DNA from: Streptomyces caelestis
GTDB lineage: Bacteria > Actinomycetota > Actinomycetes > Streptomycetales > Streptomycetaceae
Direction: 5' to 3'
NCBI RefSeq assembly: GCF_014205255.1
Contig: NZ_JACHNE010000001.1
Location: forward strand, 5,642,001-5,706,000
DNA length: 64,000 nucleotides
A program made the position numbers and the translations under genes. A model generated the notes under the pieces. The model was not told the origin of the DNA, did no database searches, and worked only from the letters and a program-made list of their open reading frames with translations. Each line of letters begins with the position of its first letter. The first letter of the stretch is position 1. This document shows positions 19,315 through 28,504 of the stretch, one piece after another.

Positions 19315-22300
19315 GCGACGTGGGGCAGATCGAGCGCGAGGCTCAGAACCGGGTCGTGCGGCTGTTCAAAGAGCAGCTGAGCTACCGCTATCTCGGTAGC
19401 TGGGAGCGCCGCGCAGGTAACTCGAGCATCGAGGTCGAGCTACTGGAGTCGAATCTCCGCGCCCGCGGACAGGACAGCACCCTCGTCAGCAAGGCGATCG
19501 ATCAGCTCAAGAAGGCCGCCGCGCTCGGTAGTGGTCGTGATCTGTACGAGGCGAACCGCGCCGTCCATGAGTTGCTCCGCTACGGAGTCAAGGTCAAGCC
19601 GGGTGCTGGCGAGCAGTACGAGACGGTCTGGCTCATCGACTGGAGCGATCCACAGGCCAATGACTTCGTCGTCGTGGAAGAGGTGACGATCGTCGGGAAG
19701 CAGACGAAGCGACCCGACATCGTGCTCTACGTCAACGGCCTGGCTCTGGTAACTCTGGAACTCAAGCGCTCCCGGGTGGCGGTGAGCGAGGGCATTCGGC
19801 AGACCATTGGGAATCAGAAGCCCGGGTTCATCCGGTCGTTCTTCTCCACGGTCCAGCTTGTGCTCGCCGGTAACGACGTGGAGGGCCTGCGCTACGGCGT
19901 CATCGACACGCCTGAGAAATACTGGCTGCAGTGGAAGGAGCCCTCCGACGTCGAGAGGCCCTTGGACCGTGCACTGCTCCAGATGTGCGGTAAGGAGCGG
20001 CTACTTGAGCTGATCCATGACTTCACCGTCTTCGATTCCGGTGTTCGTAAGGCATGCCGTCATAACCAGTACTTCGGCGTCAAGTCCGCGCAGGAACGTA
20101 TCGGTCGACGTGAGGGCGGCATCATCTGGCACACCCAGGGTTCGGGGAAGTCGCTCACGATGGTGTGGCTGGCGAAGTGCATCCGGGAGCACCAAGACGA
20201 CGCCCGAGTTTTGCTGATCACCGATCGCACCGAGCTGGACGAGCAGATCGAGAAGGTCTTCAACGGCGTCAACGAGCAGATCTATCGCACCAGTAGTGGA
20301 GTGGACCTCCTGGACACTCTGAACAAATCCACCGAGTGGCTCATCTGCTCTCTCGTGCACAAGTTCGGTCGCTCGGCGGATGGTGGGGACGGATCCGAGG
20401 CCGGCAACGAGTTCATTAAGGAGCTCAAGGCCAGGATCCCCAAGGGCTTCAAGGCCAAGGGCAACGTCTTCGTCTTCGTCGACGAGGCCCACCGCACCCA
20501 GTCCGGCAAGATGCACGACGCGATGAAGGACCTGCTGCCGGGCGCCATGTTCATCGGGTTCACGGGAACGCCGCTGCTCAAGGCGGACAAGGCCACCAGC
20601 ATGGAGACCTTCGGTTCGTTCATCCACACCTACAGGTTCGACGAGGCCGTCGAGGACGGCGTCGTGCTCGACCTCTGCTACGAAGCCCGCTCTATCGACC
20701 AGCACCTGACATCGCCGGCGCAAGTGGACAAGTGGTTCGAGGCCAAGACCCGGGGTATGACCGACCTGTCCAAGGCAGAGCTGAAGAAGCGCTGGGGCAC
20801 GATGCAAAAGGTCGTCTCCTCCGAGCCCCGGGCGAAGCAGATCGTGCAGGACATTCTGCTCGACATGGAGACCAAGCCCCGCCTGATGGATGGGCACGGT
20901 AACGCCATGCTTGTAGGCGAGAGCATCTACCAGGCATGCAAGTTCTACGAGCTGTTCTGCAACGCGGGCTTCCGCGGGAAGTGCGCCATCGTCACCAGTT
21001 ACACCCCGAGTCCAGGAGATATCTCCAAGGAGGACTCCGGCGCAGGTCAGACGGAGAAGCTGCGTCAGTACGACATCTATCGAAGGATGCTCGCCGACCA
21101 CTTCGGAGAGCCCGAAGACGCCGCCATGGCGAAGGTCGAGCAGTTCGAGAAAGAGGTCAAGCGGCAGTTTGTCGAGGAGCCCGGCCGGATGCGCCTGCTC
21201 ATCGTGGTCGACAAGCTTCTGACCGGGTTCGACGCTCCGAGCGCCACGTACCTCTACATCGACAAGAAGATGAGCGACCACGGCCTGTTCCAGGCGATCT
21301 GCCGGGTCAACCGACTTGACGGAGACGACAAGGAATTCGGCTGCATCGTCGACTACCGGGACCTGTTCAACTCCCTCCAGGACGCCATCACCGACTACAC
21401 CTCGGGCGCACTCGATGGGTACGAGCCGCAGGACATCGAGGGCCTGCTGACAGACCGGATTGGTAAGGCGCGAGAGGCTCTCGATGAAGCGCTGGAACGA
21501 ATCCGCGCGCTCTGCGAGGTGGTCGCGCAGCCCCGGAACACGCTCCAGTACCAGCAGTACTTCTGTGCGGCCGATCCTGGCAACGCCGAGCAGCTCAAGG
21601 CCAACGAGCCCAAGCGTGTCGAGCTCTACAAGGCTGTAGCCGCAGTAACGCGGGCCTTCGCCAACCTGGCCAACGACATGGAAGCCGCCGGATACACTAG
21701 CCAGGAGGCCGAGGGCATCCGAGCTGAGATCCGGCATTACGCGGATGTCCGCGACGAGGTGAAGCTCGGAGCCGGCGAGGACGTCGACTTCAAGCAGTAC
21801 GAGTCCGGCATGCGGTTCCTCCTGGACACCTACATCCAGGCAGACGCGTCCGAAACCGTGTCCAATTTCGAGGAGACTGGTCTCGTCCAGCTCATCGTCG
21901 AACTGGGCGCCGGGGCCCTCGACAAGCTGCCGAAGGGAATCAAGAGCAGCCCTGAAGCCGTCGCCGAGACGGTCGCCAACAACATGCGCAAGCTGATCAT
22001 CGAAGAGCGTGCGACGAACCCGAAGTACTTCGACAAGATGTCGGAGCTGCTCGACGCCATAATCGAGGAGCGGCGCCGGGGCGCGATCGAGTACCAGGAC
22101 TACCTCGCCAAACTGCTGGAGACTGCCGCGCAGCTCGGCAGAGGAGATTCCGACGAGACGTACAAGTACCCCGCCTGGGCCAACAACGGGGCGAAGCGGG
22201 CCCTGGTCGACTTCTTCCTCCCTGATGAGCGTCTGGCTGTCGAGGTCGACACCGCGGTGCTCCACTCCAAGCCGCATGCATGGGTGGGGAACCCGCTGAG

Positions 22301-22403
22301 GGAGCGGAAAGTTCGGAACGCGCTGAAGCGAGCGCTGCCCGACGATTTCGACCGGCTTGATGAGCTTCTCGAACTGGTGAAGGCAAGGCATGAGTACCAC
22401 TAG
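19311..22403 (+). CDS. hsdR: Type I restriction enzyme R subunit (nuclease/translocase)
   Basis: HsdR cuts unmethylated DNA after ATP-driven translocation. In the 1030-residue protein the PD-(D/E)XK nuclease appears first, with PDIVLYVNG (D136) and the LELKRS motif (E150, K152). SF2 motor motifs follow: Walker A HTQGSGKS (274-281), DEAH (391-394) and the motif III-like GFTGTP (416-421). RLLIVVDKLLTGFDAP and QAICRVNRL carry motifs V and VI. The C-terminal third is helical and binds the HsdM2S core. All catalytic residues are present, so the system looks active. The ATG overlaps the hsdS stop (ATGA), and its own 3' end overlaps the next gene by 14 bases. Confidence 0.95.
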   Translation: MSDVGQIEREAQNRVVRLFKEQLSYRYLGSWERRAGNSSIEVELLESNLRARGQDSTLVSKAIDQLKKAAALGSGRDLYEANRAVHELLRYGVKVKPGAGEQYETVWLIDWSDPQANDFVVVEEVTIVGKQTKRPDIVLYVNGLALVTLELKRSRVAVSEGIRQTIGNQKPGFIRSFFSTVQLVLAGNDVEGLRYGVIDTPEKYWLQWKEPSDVERPLDRALLQMCGKERLLELIHDFTVFDSGVRKACRHNQYFGVKSAQERIGRREGGIIWHTQGSGKSLTMVWLAKCIREHQDDARVLLITDRTELDEQIEKVFNGVNEQIYRTSSGVDLLDTLNKSTEWLICSLVHKFGRSADGGDGSEAGNEFIKELKARIPKGFKAKGNVFVFVDEAHRTQSGKMHDAMKDLLPGAMFIGFTGTPLLKADKATSMETFGSFIHTYRFDEAVEDGVVLDLCYEARSIDQHLTSPAQVDKWFEAKTRGMTDLSKAELKKRWGTMQKVVSSEPRAKQIVQDILLDMETKPRLMDGHGNAMLVGESIYQACKFYELFCNAGFRGKCAIVTSYTPSPGDISKEDSGAGQTEKLRQYDIYRRMLADHFGEPEDAAMAKVEQFEKEVKRQFVEEPGRMRLLIVVDKLLTGFDAPSATYLYIDKKMSDHGLFQAICRVNRLDGDDKEFGCIVDYRDLFNSLQDAITDYTSGALDGYEPQDIEGLLTDRIGKAREALDEALERIRALCEVVAQPRNTLQYQQYFCAADPGNAEQLKANEPKRVELYKAVAAVTRAFANLANDMEAAGYTSQEAEGIRAEIRHYADVRDEVKLGAGEDVDFKQYESGMRFLLDTYIQADASETVSNFEETGLVQLIVELGAGALDKLPKGIKSSPEAVAETVANNMRKLIIEERATNPKYFDKMSELLDAIIEERRRGAIEYQDYLAKLLETAAQLGRGDSDETYKYPAWANNGAKRALVDFFLPDERLAVEVDTAVLHSKPHAWVGNPLRERKVRNALKRALPDDFDRLDELLELVKARHEYH

Positions 22404-23118
22404 CGCCCGTCTCGCTGTCCGGGGCATTGACGTCCACGTGGTCTACAAGGACATCAAGAACCTGCACATCGGCGTGTACCCCCCCATAGGGCGCGTGCGA
22501 GTGGCCGCGCCTCAGCAGCTGGATGACGATCAGGTCCGCCTGGCCGTCATCCAGCGGTTGCCGTGGATCAAGCGTCAACAGGATCAACTGCGCTCGGCCC
22601 AGCGTCAGTCGGTGCGCGAGATGGTCAGCGGAGAGTCCCACTACGTGTGGGGTGTGCGACGACGCCTGAAGGTCATCGAGCGGCCGGGACGCCCGCATGT
22701 CGAAATCGACGGCGAACGAATGCTGCTGTACGTGCCGATCGGCACGAGTGAGGAGCGCCGTCGTGACCTGCTCGACCGGTGGTGCCGCGAGCAGCTCCGT
22801 CAAGCGATCCCTGCGATCATCGAGCGCTGGGAGTCGAAGCTGGGGGTTTCGGTGCCGTGGTGGGGTATTCGCCGGATGAAGACCAAGTGGGGCTCCTGCA
22901 ACCGGGAAACCCGCCGCCTGTGGTTCAACTCCGAACTGGCTAAGAAGCATCCAGAGTGCCTTGAGTACGTCGTCGTTCACGAGATGGTCCACTATCTCGA
23001 ACGGGGACATGGCCAGCGCTTCGCCCAGCTGATGGACAGCTTCCTGCCGGACTGGCGTAGTCGCCGTGATGGCCTGAATGCCGCACCGCTCTCTGACGAG
23101 CTATGGATGGGGCGTTGA
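22390..23118 (+). CDS. YgjP/SprT-like zinc metallopeptidase in the hsd operon
   Basis: This 242-residue protein belongs to the YgjP (DUF45) family of gluzincin-like peptidases. The zinc site is clear: HEMVH (H197, E198, H201) with a third ligand at H207 in ERGHGQRF. WGSC (167-170) and the LWFNSEL core strand are also family marks. The N-terminal half is the usual beta-rich YgjP domain. No signal peptide is seen, so it is cytoplasmic. It begins inside hsdR with a 14-base overlap and must be cotranslated with the restriction subunit. Homologues often travel with type I systems, but the role is unproven. Controlled turnover of HsdR or processing of a foreign target are both possible. Confidence 0.9.
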   Translation: MSTTSARLAVRGIDVHVVYKDIKNLHIGVYPPIGRVRVAAPQQLDDDQVRLAVIQRLPWIKRQQDQLRSAQRQSVREMVSGESHYVWGVRRRLKVIERPGRPHVEIDGERMLLYVPIGTSEERRRDLLDRWCREQLRQAIPAIIERWESKLGVSVPWWGIRRMKTKWGSCNRETRRLWFNSELAKKHPECLEYVVVHEMVHYLERGHGQRFAQLMDSFLPDWRSRRDGLNAAPLSDELWMGR

Positions 23119-23327
23119 GTGCAGCGAGGACTGCTTGTGTCTGGACGGGGCCTTCTCTACGGCAACAGCCCCATGTCTGCCCTGAAGGCCGGAGAGATCG
23201 TGGACGCATTTCCGTTGCTCGAAAATATCGAGTGACGTTTATCAGGTATCCGAGTTAAAGATGGGGGAGGCGTCCCGCTTCGTCCTTGGTCCCATCAGAT
23301 GACGATGACGCGGAAGGTGCTAACCCC

Positions 23328-24838
23328 ATGGCAAAGCTTCGGTTGGCCGTAGGGCGGGGGCACGTCGAGGAGCTGGCACGCCTGCGCCATCCTGTCGGAG
23401 CCGTCGAGGAGCTGATCTGGAACTCTCTCGACGCGGATGCCGAGAACGTCACCGTCGTGCTTGAGCGCAACGACTTCGACGGAGTCGACCGGGTCGCCGT
23501 GATCGACGACGGCACTGGTATCGCGGCGGAGAAGTGCAGCGACTACTTCGAGCAGATCGGTACGTCCTGGAAGAAGCGCACGCAGGTCAGCGAGGTCAAG
23601 AAGCGCGTGCTGCACGGGAAGAACGGGCGAGGCCGAGTCCGGGCCTTCGCGCTCGGCAGCGAGGTGCGCTGGACCAGCGTGAGCGGGATGCAGGGGATCC
23701 GCCGTCGTGTGGTCATCGAGTCCGATCGCGGCTCCATGGACGAGTTCGACGTCAGCGATCCCGAGCCGACGGCCGACGCAACGGGGACGGTCTTCGAGGC
23801 GTTCGGTGGGGAGGACCTCCAGAAGCTGACCGAGGACGCCGCCCGCACCGCGCTCACTGCCGCCTTCGCGCTCCACCTGGAGGCGTACCCGGACATCTGC
23901 AGGACGATTCGGTCGGCGACCTCGCCTTCGCCGATTGGACACCGGAGGGGCCCGCTGCCGAGGTACTGGCCGAAGCCCGGGAGCGAATGCGTGAGCACTT
24001 CCGTTCCCGCGCCGACGAGCGCCGTCGTGAGCTCGTCGACTCGTGGCGTGCGGAAGGCTTCTACCCGTATACAGGCGAGCCGGCCAACGACCAGGAGCGC
24101 GCGGAGCGCGAGACCTTCGACGCCGTGGCGACCGCGGTCGTCCGGCACCTGCCGGCGAGCAAGAGGGCCCAGAAGGTGTCCTTCGCGCTTCTGCGCTCCG
24201 TCTTGACCCACGAGCCGGGCGAAGTGCTGCGCATCGCCGAGGAGCTCTTCGCGCTCTCCAAGCAGGAGCAGACAGAACTCAGCCGGCTGCTGGACCGTAC
24301 GCCGCTGTCCGCCCTGATCAAGGCGTCGACAGCGACGACCGGGCGCCTCGACTTCTTGTCGGCTCTGGAGCACCTCGTTTTCGAGCCTGTGGCCAAGGGG
24401 CGGGTCAAGGAACGCACCGAGCTGCACCGGATCCTGGAGAACGAGTGCTGGATCTTCGGTGAGGAGTACGGGCTGCACGTCAGCGACCGCAGTCTGAACG
24501 AGGTGCTGAGACAGCATTGTCGTCTTCTCGGTCGGGACACACCTGCACCGGCCCCTGTCCTGAGGGAGGACGGGAGCCGGGGGATCGTCGACCTGATGCT
24601 GTCCCGTGCTGCCCGGCAGCGGAAAGGGGAGCGTCACCACCTCGTGATCGAACTCAAGAGGTCGAATGTCACTCTCGGCATGTCCGAGTTCACGCAGATC
24701 AACAGCTATGCGCAAGCGGTCATGAACGACGACAGGTTCCGCGACCCCAAAGTGACCTGGGACTTCTGGCTGGTCGGCAATGCCATGGACGACGGCCTTC
24801 GCCAACTCGCCCACCAGCCGGACCGGATGCCTGGATGA
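23328..24838 (+). pseudogene. Frameshifted GHKL-ATPase/PD-(D/E)XK nuclease gene
   Basis: The ATG at 23328 (GGAAGG at 23312-23317) opens a GHKL ATPase domain with the N box EELIWNSLDADAENV (N32), G1 box DDGTGI (60-65) and G2 box HGKNGRGRVRAFALG (96-110). At about 23900, after LEAYPDI, the reading frame moves to the next frame, which continues LQDDSVGDLAFADWTPEG and runs to the TGA at 24836-24838. The second frame ends with a nuclease-like domain, VDLMLS then HHLVIELKRS (D...ExK). Compared with family members as I recall them, a middle segment and the C-terminal end are missing. Relatives form MORC-like ATPase-nuclease proteins linked with R-M loci. It is probably inactive, though separate translation of the halves cannot be excluded. 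Confidence 0.8.
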
Positions 24839-25194
24839 ACGTTCCGTTTCAACGTCTGAACTCCAAGCCGGCATACGTCCCGTCGTGCTGCTGGACCTGA
24901 GCGGCGGCCGGCAGTACGACGGGGGCGGCCGGGTCGGCAGCACGACGCCACCAACTGGCCGCCCCGGCACCCTCGCCCCGGCACCCTCCGGCCACCCCCA
25001 CGTCTCCCCCGCCGGCATGAGCGCCCCTGGCAGGAGTCCGTCCCGCCAGAGCCCTTGTGCAATTCCTGTGGAGGCCTCAATCTTTCGCTCACGCGCAGAT
25101 GCCGTCCGATGGTTGACATGGCCATGACCTTCGAGCGGCCGACGGGCGTGCACCACACCCCACAGCGCACCACCGATTGAGGAGGACCCCTCAG
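24839..25194. other. Intergenic region between the broken ATPase gene and the subtilase gene
   Basis: This 356-base stretch marks the right edge of the island. No gene is supported. TTGACA at 25113-25118 is a good -35 hexamer on the plus strand, but no matching -10 box is seen 16-18 bases further on. A GGAGGA ribosome binding site precedes the subtilase ATG. Confidence 0.45.
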
Positions 25195-26775
25195 ATGGCA
25201 GTGATGCGTACTCCCCACAGACTCACCCGGCGAAGACTGGCCGCGCTCGGCGCGACGGCCACCGCGGCGCTCGTCGCGAGCCTCGTCTCCGCCCTCCCCG
25301 CAGGCGCGGCCCCGGCCGCGTCCGAAGGGCGCGTCCAGTACGCGGGCGCGGCGAACGCCGTCGCCGACAGCTACATCGTGACGCTGAAGACGCAGAAAGC
25401 CGGTTCTGCCGAGGGCCGGGCCCTGGCGCACAAGTACGGCGCCGACATCGAGCGGACGTACACCAAGGCCCTGAACGGCTACGAGGTCGAGGCATCCGAG
25501 GCCGAGGCGGAACGTCTGGCCGCCGACCCGGCCGTCGCCTCCGTCGTCCAGAACAGGACGTTCCGCATCACCGGGACCCAGCCCAGCCCGCCGTCCTGGG
25601 GCCTGGACCGCATCGACCAGAAGAACCTGCCGCTGAACAGCTCGTACACCTACCCGGACACGGCGGGTGAGGGCGTCACCGCGTACGTCATCGACACCGG
25701 CGTCCGTATCACGCACAGCGACTTCGGCGGACGGGCCTCCTACGGCTACGACGCCGTCGACAACGACAACACCGCCCAGGACGGCCACGGCCACGGCACG
25801 CACGTCGCCGGTACGGTCGCCGGCGGAGCCTACGGAGTCGCCAAGAAGGCCAAGGTCGTCGGCGTCCGCGTGCTCAACAACTCCGGCCAGGGCACCACCG
25901 CGCAGGTCGTCGCGGGCATCGACTGGGTCGCCCGGAACGCCGTCAAGCCGGCCGTCGCCAACATGTCCCTCGGCGGTCCCGGCGACACGGCCATCGACAC
26001 GGCCGTACGCAACGCCATCACCTCCGGCGTCACGTTCGTGGTCGCGGCCGGCAACGAGTCCAGCAACGCCTCCACCCGGTCCCCGGCGCGCGTCGCCGAG
26101 GCCGTCACGGTCGGCGCCACGACGTCCGGCGACGCGAAGGCGAGCTACTCCAACTACGGTTCGGTCCTGGACCTGTTCGCGCCCGGATCGTCCATCACCT
26201 CGGCCTGGAGCACGGGCGACTCGGCGACCAACACCATCTCCGGTACGTCGATGGCGAGCCCGCACGCCGCCGGAGCCGCCGCCCTGCACCTGGCCGACAA
26301 CCCCACGGCCACGCCCGCGCAGGTCTCCGCCGCGCTGACGGCCGCCGCCACCACCGGCGTCGTCACCAGCCCCGGCACCGGCTCGCCCAACCGGCTCCTC
26401 AACGTCGGCGGCGGTACGACCACCCCGCCCGGCCCGCGCTTCGAGAACACCGCCGACCAGGCCATCGCCGACAACGCCACCGCCGAGTCCCCGGTGACCG
26501 TCTCCGGCGTCTCCGGCAACGCGCCCTCGGCCCTGGCCGTCGAGGTCCACATCGTCCACACCTACATCGGCGACCTCCAGGTCCAGCTGGTCGCCCCCGA
26601 CGGCACGGCGTACACACTGAAGTCGTACGGCACCGGCGGCAGCGCGGACAACATCGACACCACGTACTCCGTGAACGCCTCCTCCGAGGCCGCCAACGGC
26701 ACATGGAAGCTCCGGGTGAGCGACAACGCCCGCCTGGACACCGGGCGGATCGACGCCTGGGCACTCCAGTTCTGA
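25195..26775 (+). CDS. Secreted subtilisin-like serine protease with P domain
   Basis: This 526-residue extracellular protease belongs to family S8 (proteinase K-like). Residues 1-40 form a signal peptide with an RLTRRRLAALG n-region, possibly Tat type, and an ALPAGA-AP cleavage area. An inhibitor I9 propeptide (about 50-125) with SYIVTLK follows. The catalytic domain has Asp 167 (VIDTGV), His 203 (HGHGTHVAGT) and Ser 352 (GTSMASPHAAG), with the oxyanion Asn in AAGNESSNAS. A linker GGGTTTPPGP leads to a C-terminal P/Homo B domain (about 415-526) ending DTGRIDAWALQF. The ATG at 25195 is chosen for the GAGGAGGA site. Six more in-frame codons upstream are unlikely to be used. Probably nutrient scavenging. 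Confidence 0.95.
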   Translation: MAVMRTPHRLTRRRLAALGATATAALVASLVSALPAGAAPAASEGRVQYAGAANAVADSYIVTLKTQKAGSAEGRALAHKYGADIERTYTKALNGYEVEASEAEAERLAADPAVASVVQNRTFRITGTQPSPPSWGLDRIDQKNLPLNSSYTYPDTAGEGVTAYVIDTGVRITHSDFGGRASYGYDAVDNDNTAQDGHGHGTHVAGTVAGGAYGVAKKAKVVGVRVLNNSGQGTTAQVVAGIDWVARNAVKPAVANMSLGGPGDTAIDTAVRNAITSGVTFVVAAGNESSNASTRSPARVAEAVTVGATTSGDAKASYSNYGSVLDLFAPGSSITSAWSTGDSATNTISGTSMASPHAAGAAALHLADNPTATPAQVSAALTAAATTGVVTSPGTGSPNRLLNVGGGTTTPPGPRFENTADQAIADNATAESPVTVSGVSGNAPSALAVEVHIVHTYIGDLQVQLVAPDGTAYTLKSYGTGGSADNIDTTYSVNASSEAANGTWKLRVSDNARLDTGRIDAWALQF

Positions 26776-27180
26776 ACCTGCTCCGTGACCGGCCGTCAGT
26801 TACCTGACGTGTCCCGCGCGTAGACGTCCTCGTCCTCCGGGAAGGGCTTCGGGTCGGTGACCCGGCCCACCGTGAGGACGAGGCTCGTTTTTCCGGTGCC
26901 GATGCCCGGGATCTCCCGCACGGGCCCGGCCCCCGTGAGCACCCCGCGCGCCCCCACGCAGGCTCCCCGTCCCGCCGCCCCGTCGGGGTGACGGCCGAGA
27001 ACAGCGTGCCCTCGCGGATCCTCGACGCCGAGCGTGCCCGTCAGGCGGTTCGCCGCATGGGCCGACGTGTCGATCCTCCGCATTCCGCCCCCGTGACCCC
27101 GCCGCTTACGATGCGCCCAGCCGTACGTCGGTTTCGCACGGCCGCTCTCTCCCACCGCCTCAGCCAGGAGCACCGTACCC
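26776..27180. other. Gap between the subtilase and DUF4190 genes
   Basis: This 405-base stretch has no confident gene. A minus-strand frame at 26796-27083 is listed separately as doubtful. The DUF4190 gene has AGGAG about ten bases before its GTG start. I see no hairpin terminator directly after the subtilase gene. Confidence 0.4.
26796..27083 (-). CDS. Doubtful small gene or gene remnant
   Basis: A minus-strand frame of about 95 codons starts at an ATG preceded by GGGGGCGGA. Its C-terminal 40 residues (PVREIPGIGTGKTSLVLTVG, then RVTDPKPFPEDEDVYARD) look protein-like, while the N-terminal part is Gly/Arg/Ala-rich and resembles a shadow frame. It may be the decayed 3' end of a larger gene. 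I do not recognise a family, and the GTGKTS string is not a P-loop in a credible context. Confidence 0.22.
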   Translation of the reverse strand: MRRIDTSAHAANRLTGTLGVEDPRGHAVLGRHPDGAAGRGACVGARGVLTGAGPVREIPGIGTGKTSLVLTVGRVTDPKPFPEDEDVYARDTSGN

Positions 27181-28338
27181 GTGTCGATACCCCCGCCTCC
27201 CGGGAATCAGCAGCCCCAGGACCCGTACGGCCCGCCGCCTGCGAACCGGCCCCAGGGAGCCCAGGGTTACGGCCCCTGGGGCCACCACGGCCCCACCGGC
27301 CGCCCGTACGGGGCGCCGGTGTCCGTCAACGCGCTCGCCGTCGCCGCGCTCGTGCTCGGCGTGCTCTGCTTCCTGCCCGCCGCGGGGCTCGTGCTGGGGC
27401 TGATCGCGTTGTGGCAGATCAGGCGGAACGGGCAGAGCGGCCGGGGGCTGGCGATCGCCGGGGCCGTGTTGTCGTCCGTCGGGATCGTGCTGTGGGCGGT
27501 GACGCTGTCCACGGGCGCCCTGTCCGACGCCTGGGAGAAGTTCAAGGACGGGGCGCAGGGCAACGAGAGTCTGTCGCTGAGGAAGGGCGACTGCTTCGAC
27601 GCGCCCGGCGGTCTGGAGGGCGACACCTACGACGTCGACCCGGTGTCCTGCGAAGCCGGGCACGACGGCGAGGTCTTCGCGGTCGTCACGCTGCCGGGCG
27701 GCGCGTTCCCGGGCGACGCCGAGGTCACCGACATCGCCGACGAGCGGTGCTACGAACTCCAGGACCAGTACGCCATGGACTCCTGGGCGATGCCGGCCGA
27801 CGTCGACGTGTACTACCTCATGCCGTCGCGGGACAGCTGGCGTTACGGCGACCGCGCGATCACCTGCGTCTTCGGCAACACCGACGCGAAGGCCAAGCTG
27901 ACCGGCTCCCTGCGCGGCGACCCCACCACACTCGACCGCGACCAGGTCGTCTTTCTGGCCACGGCCAACGCCGTGGACGCGGCGCTGTACGAGGAGCCCG
28001 ACGAGACGCCCGAGGACGACCTCGCCGGCCACCGGGCCTGGGCCACGCAGGTGCACGACGTGCTCGGCGAGCAGATCGAGGCCCTGCGCGGGCACTCCTG
28101 GCCGTCCGCCGCCCGGCAGCCCGTCGCCGACCTGGTGAAGGACATGGAGGACGCCCGCGAGCAGTGGTCCAAGGCGAGCGCGGCCGGTGACGTGGACACG
28201 TACTACACGCACTACGACAAGGCGTACGAGTACGTCGACGGCCCGGCGACCGTCACCGCGCGCAAGGCCCTCGGGCTCGCGACGACGCCGCCCTCCCCGG
28301 GCGAGACCGAGGGCGGGGACTCCGAAGCCCAGGTGTGA
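27181..28338 (+). CDS. DUF4190 membrane protein with septum-formation-like extracellular domain
   Basis: This 385-residue protein has a Pro/Gly/Gln-rich cytoplasmic N-terminus (1-47). Two membrane helices lie at about residues 49-72 and 88-110, forming the DUF4190 hairpin. An extracytoplasmic domain of about 270 residues follows, with paired cysteines (GDCFDAP, VSCEAGHDGEVFAVV, ERCYELQ, ITCVFGN) like the septum-formation domain found in actinobacterial membrane proteins. The disulfide-type Cys pattern supports an outside location. Function is unknown. The GTG at 27181 has AGGAG upstream. It stands alone before a GntR gene, with no operon partner. Confidence 0.82.
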   Translation: MSIPPPPGNQQPQDPYGPPPANRPQGAQGYGPWGHHGPTGRPYGAPVSVNALAVAALVLGVLCFLPAAGLVLGLIALWQIRRNGQSGRGLAIAGAVLSSVGIVLWAVTLSTGALSDAWEKFKDGAQGNESLSLRKGDCFDAPGGLEGDTYDVDPVSCEAGHDGEVFAVVTLPGGAFPGDAEVTDIADERCYELQDQYAMDSWAMPADVDVYYLMPSRDSWRYGDRAITCVFGNTDAKAKLTGSLRGDPTTLDRDQVVFLATANAVDAALYEEPDETPEDDLAGHRAWATQVHDVLGEQIEALRGHSWPSAARQPVADLVKDMEDAREQWSKASAAGDVDTYYTHYDKAYEYVDGPATVTARKALGLATTPPSPGETEGGDSEAQV

Positions 28339-28451
28339 CGTCGGCTGCCGAGGTGTGACGATGGCTGTAGCGGGGAGAAAGTGCCTGCGTAAGCCCTCGG
28401 GGCCGCCATGTCATCACATCGAGTGATTCTCTGGCCTTTGCTTGCACCGCA

Positions 28452-28488
28452 CAACCTACGGTTGCCACGCTGTTGCTGTCTGTGCAAC
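28452..28488 (+). promoter_or_regulatory. Two inverted repeats upstream of the GntR gene, candidate autoregulatory operators
   Basis: CAACC-TAC-GGTTG (28452-28464) and GTTGC-n7-GCAAC (28472-28488) are perfect inverted repeats that share a GTTG half site. They lie within 55 bases of the GTG start. GntR/HutC regulators usually bind such short palindromes and control their own gene. Confidence 0.5.
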
Positions 28489-28504
28489 CTGATGGGAGCG
28501 GCCA

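Noticed and set aside
23119..23235. 38-codon frame starting right after the peptidase stop, ending FPLLENIE
   Set aside because: Third-position GC is not gene-like, there is no ribosome binding site, and no homologue comes to mind. It was kept out of the feature list.
14461..24900. Island integrated by a phage or integrative element at a tRNA
   Set aside because: I found no tRNA, integrase, excisionase or flanking direct repeat at either border, so no att sites are claimed.
24706..26559. 617-codon minus-strand frame opposite the subtilase gene
   Set aside because: It is antisense to a clear protease with signal peptide and catalytic triad. Its Asp/Gly/Arg/Val-rich content is typical of a shadow frame.
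26796..27083. GTGKTS string as a P-loop ATPase
   Set aside because: The surrounding sequence has no hydrophobic strand before it and no Walker B. The match is by chance.
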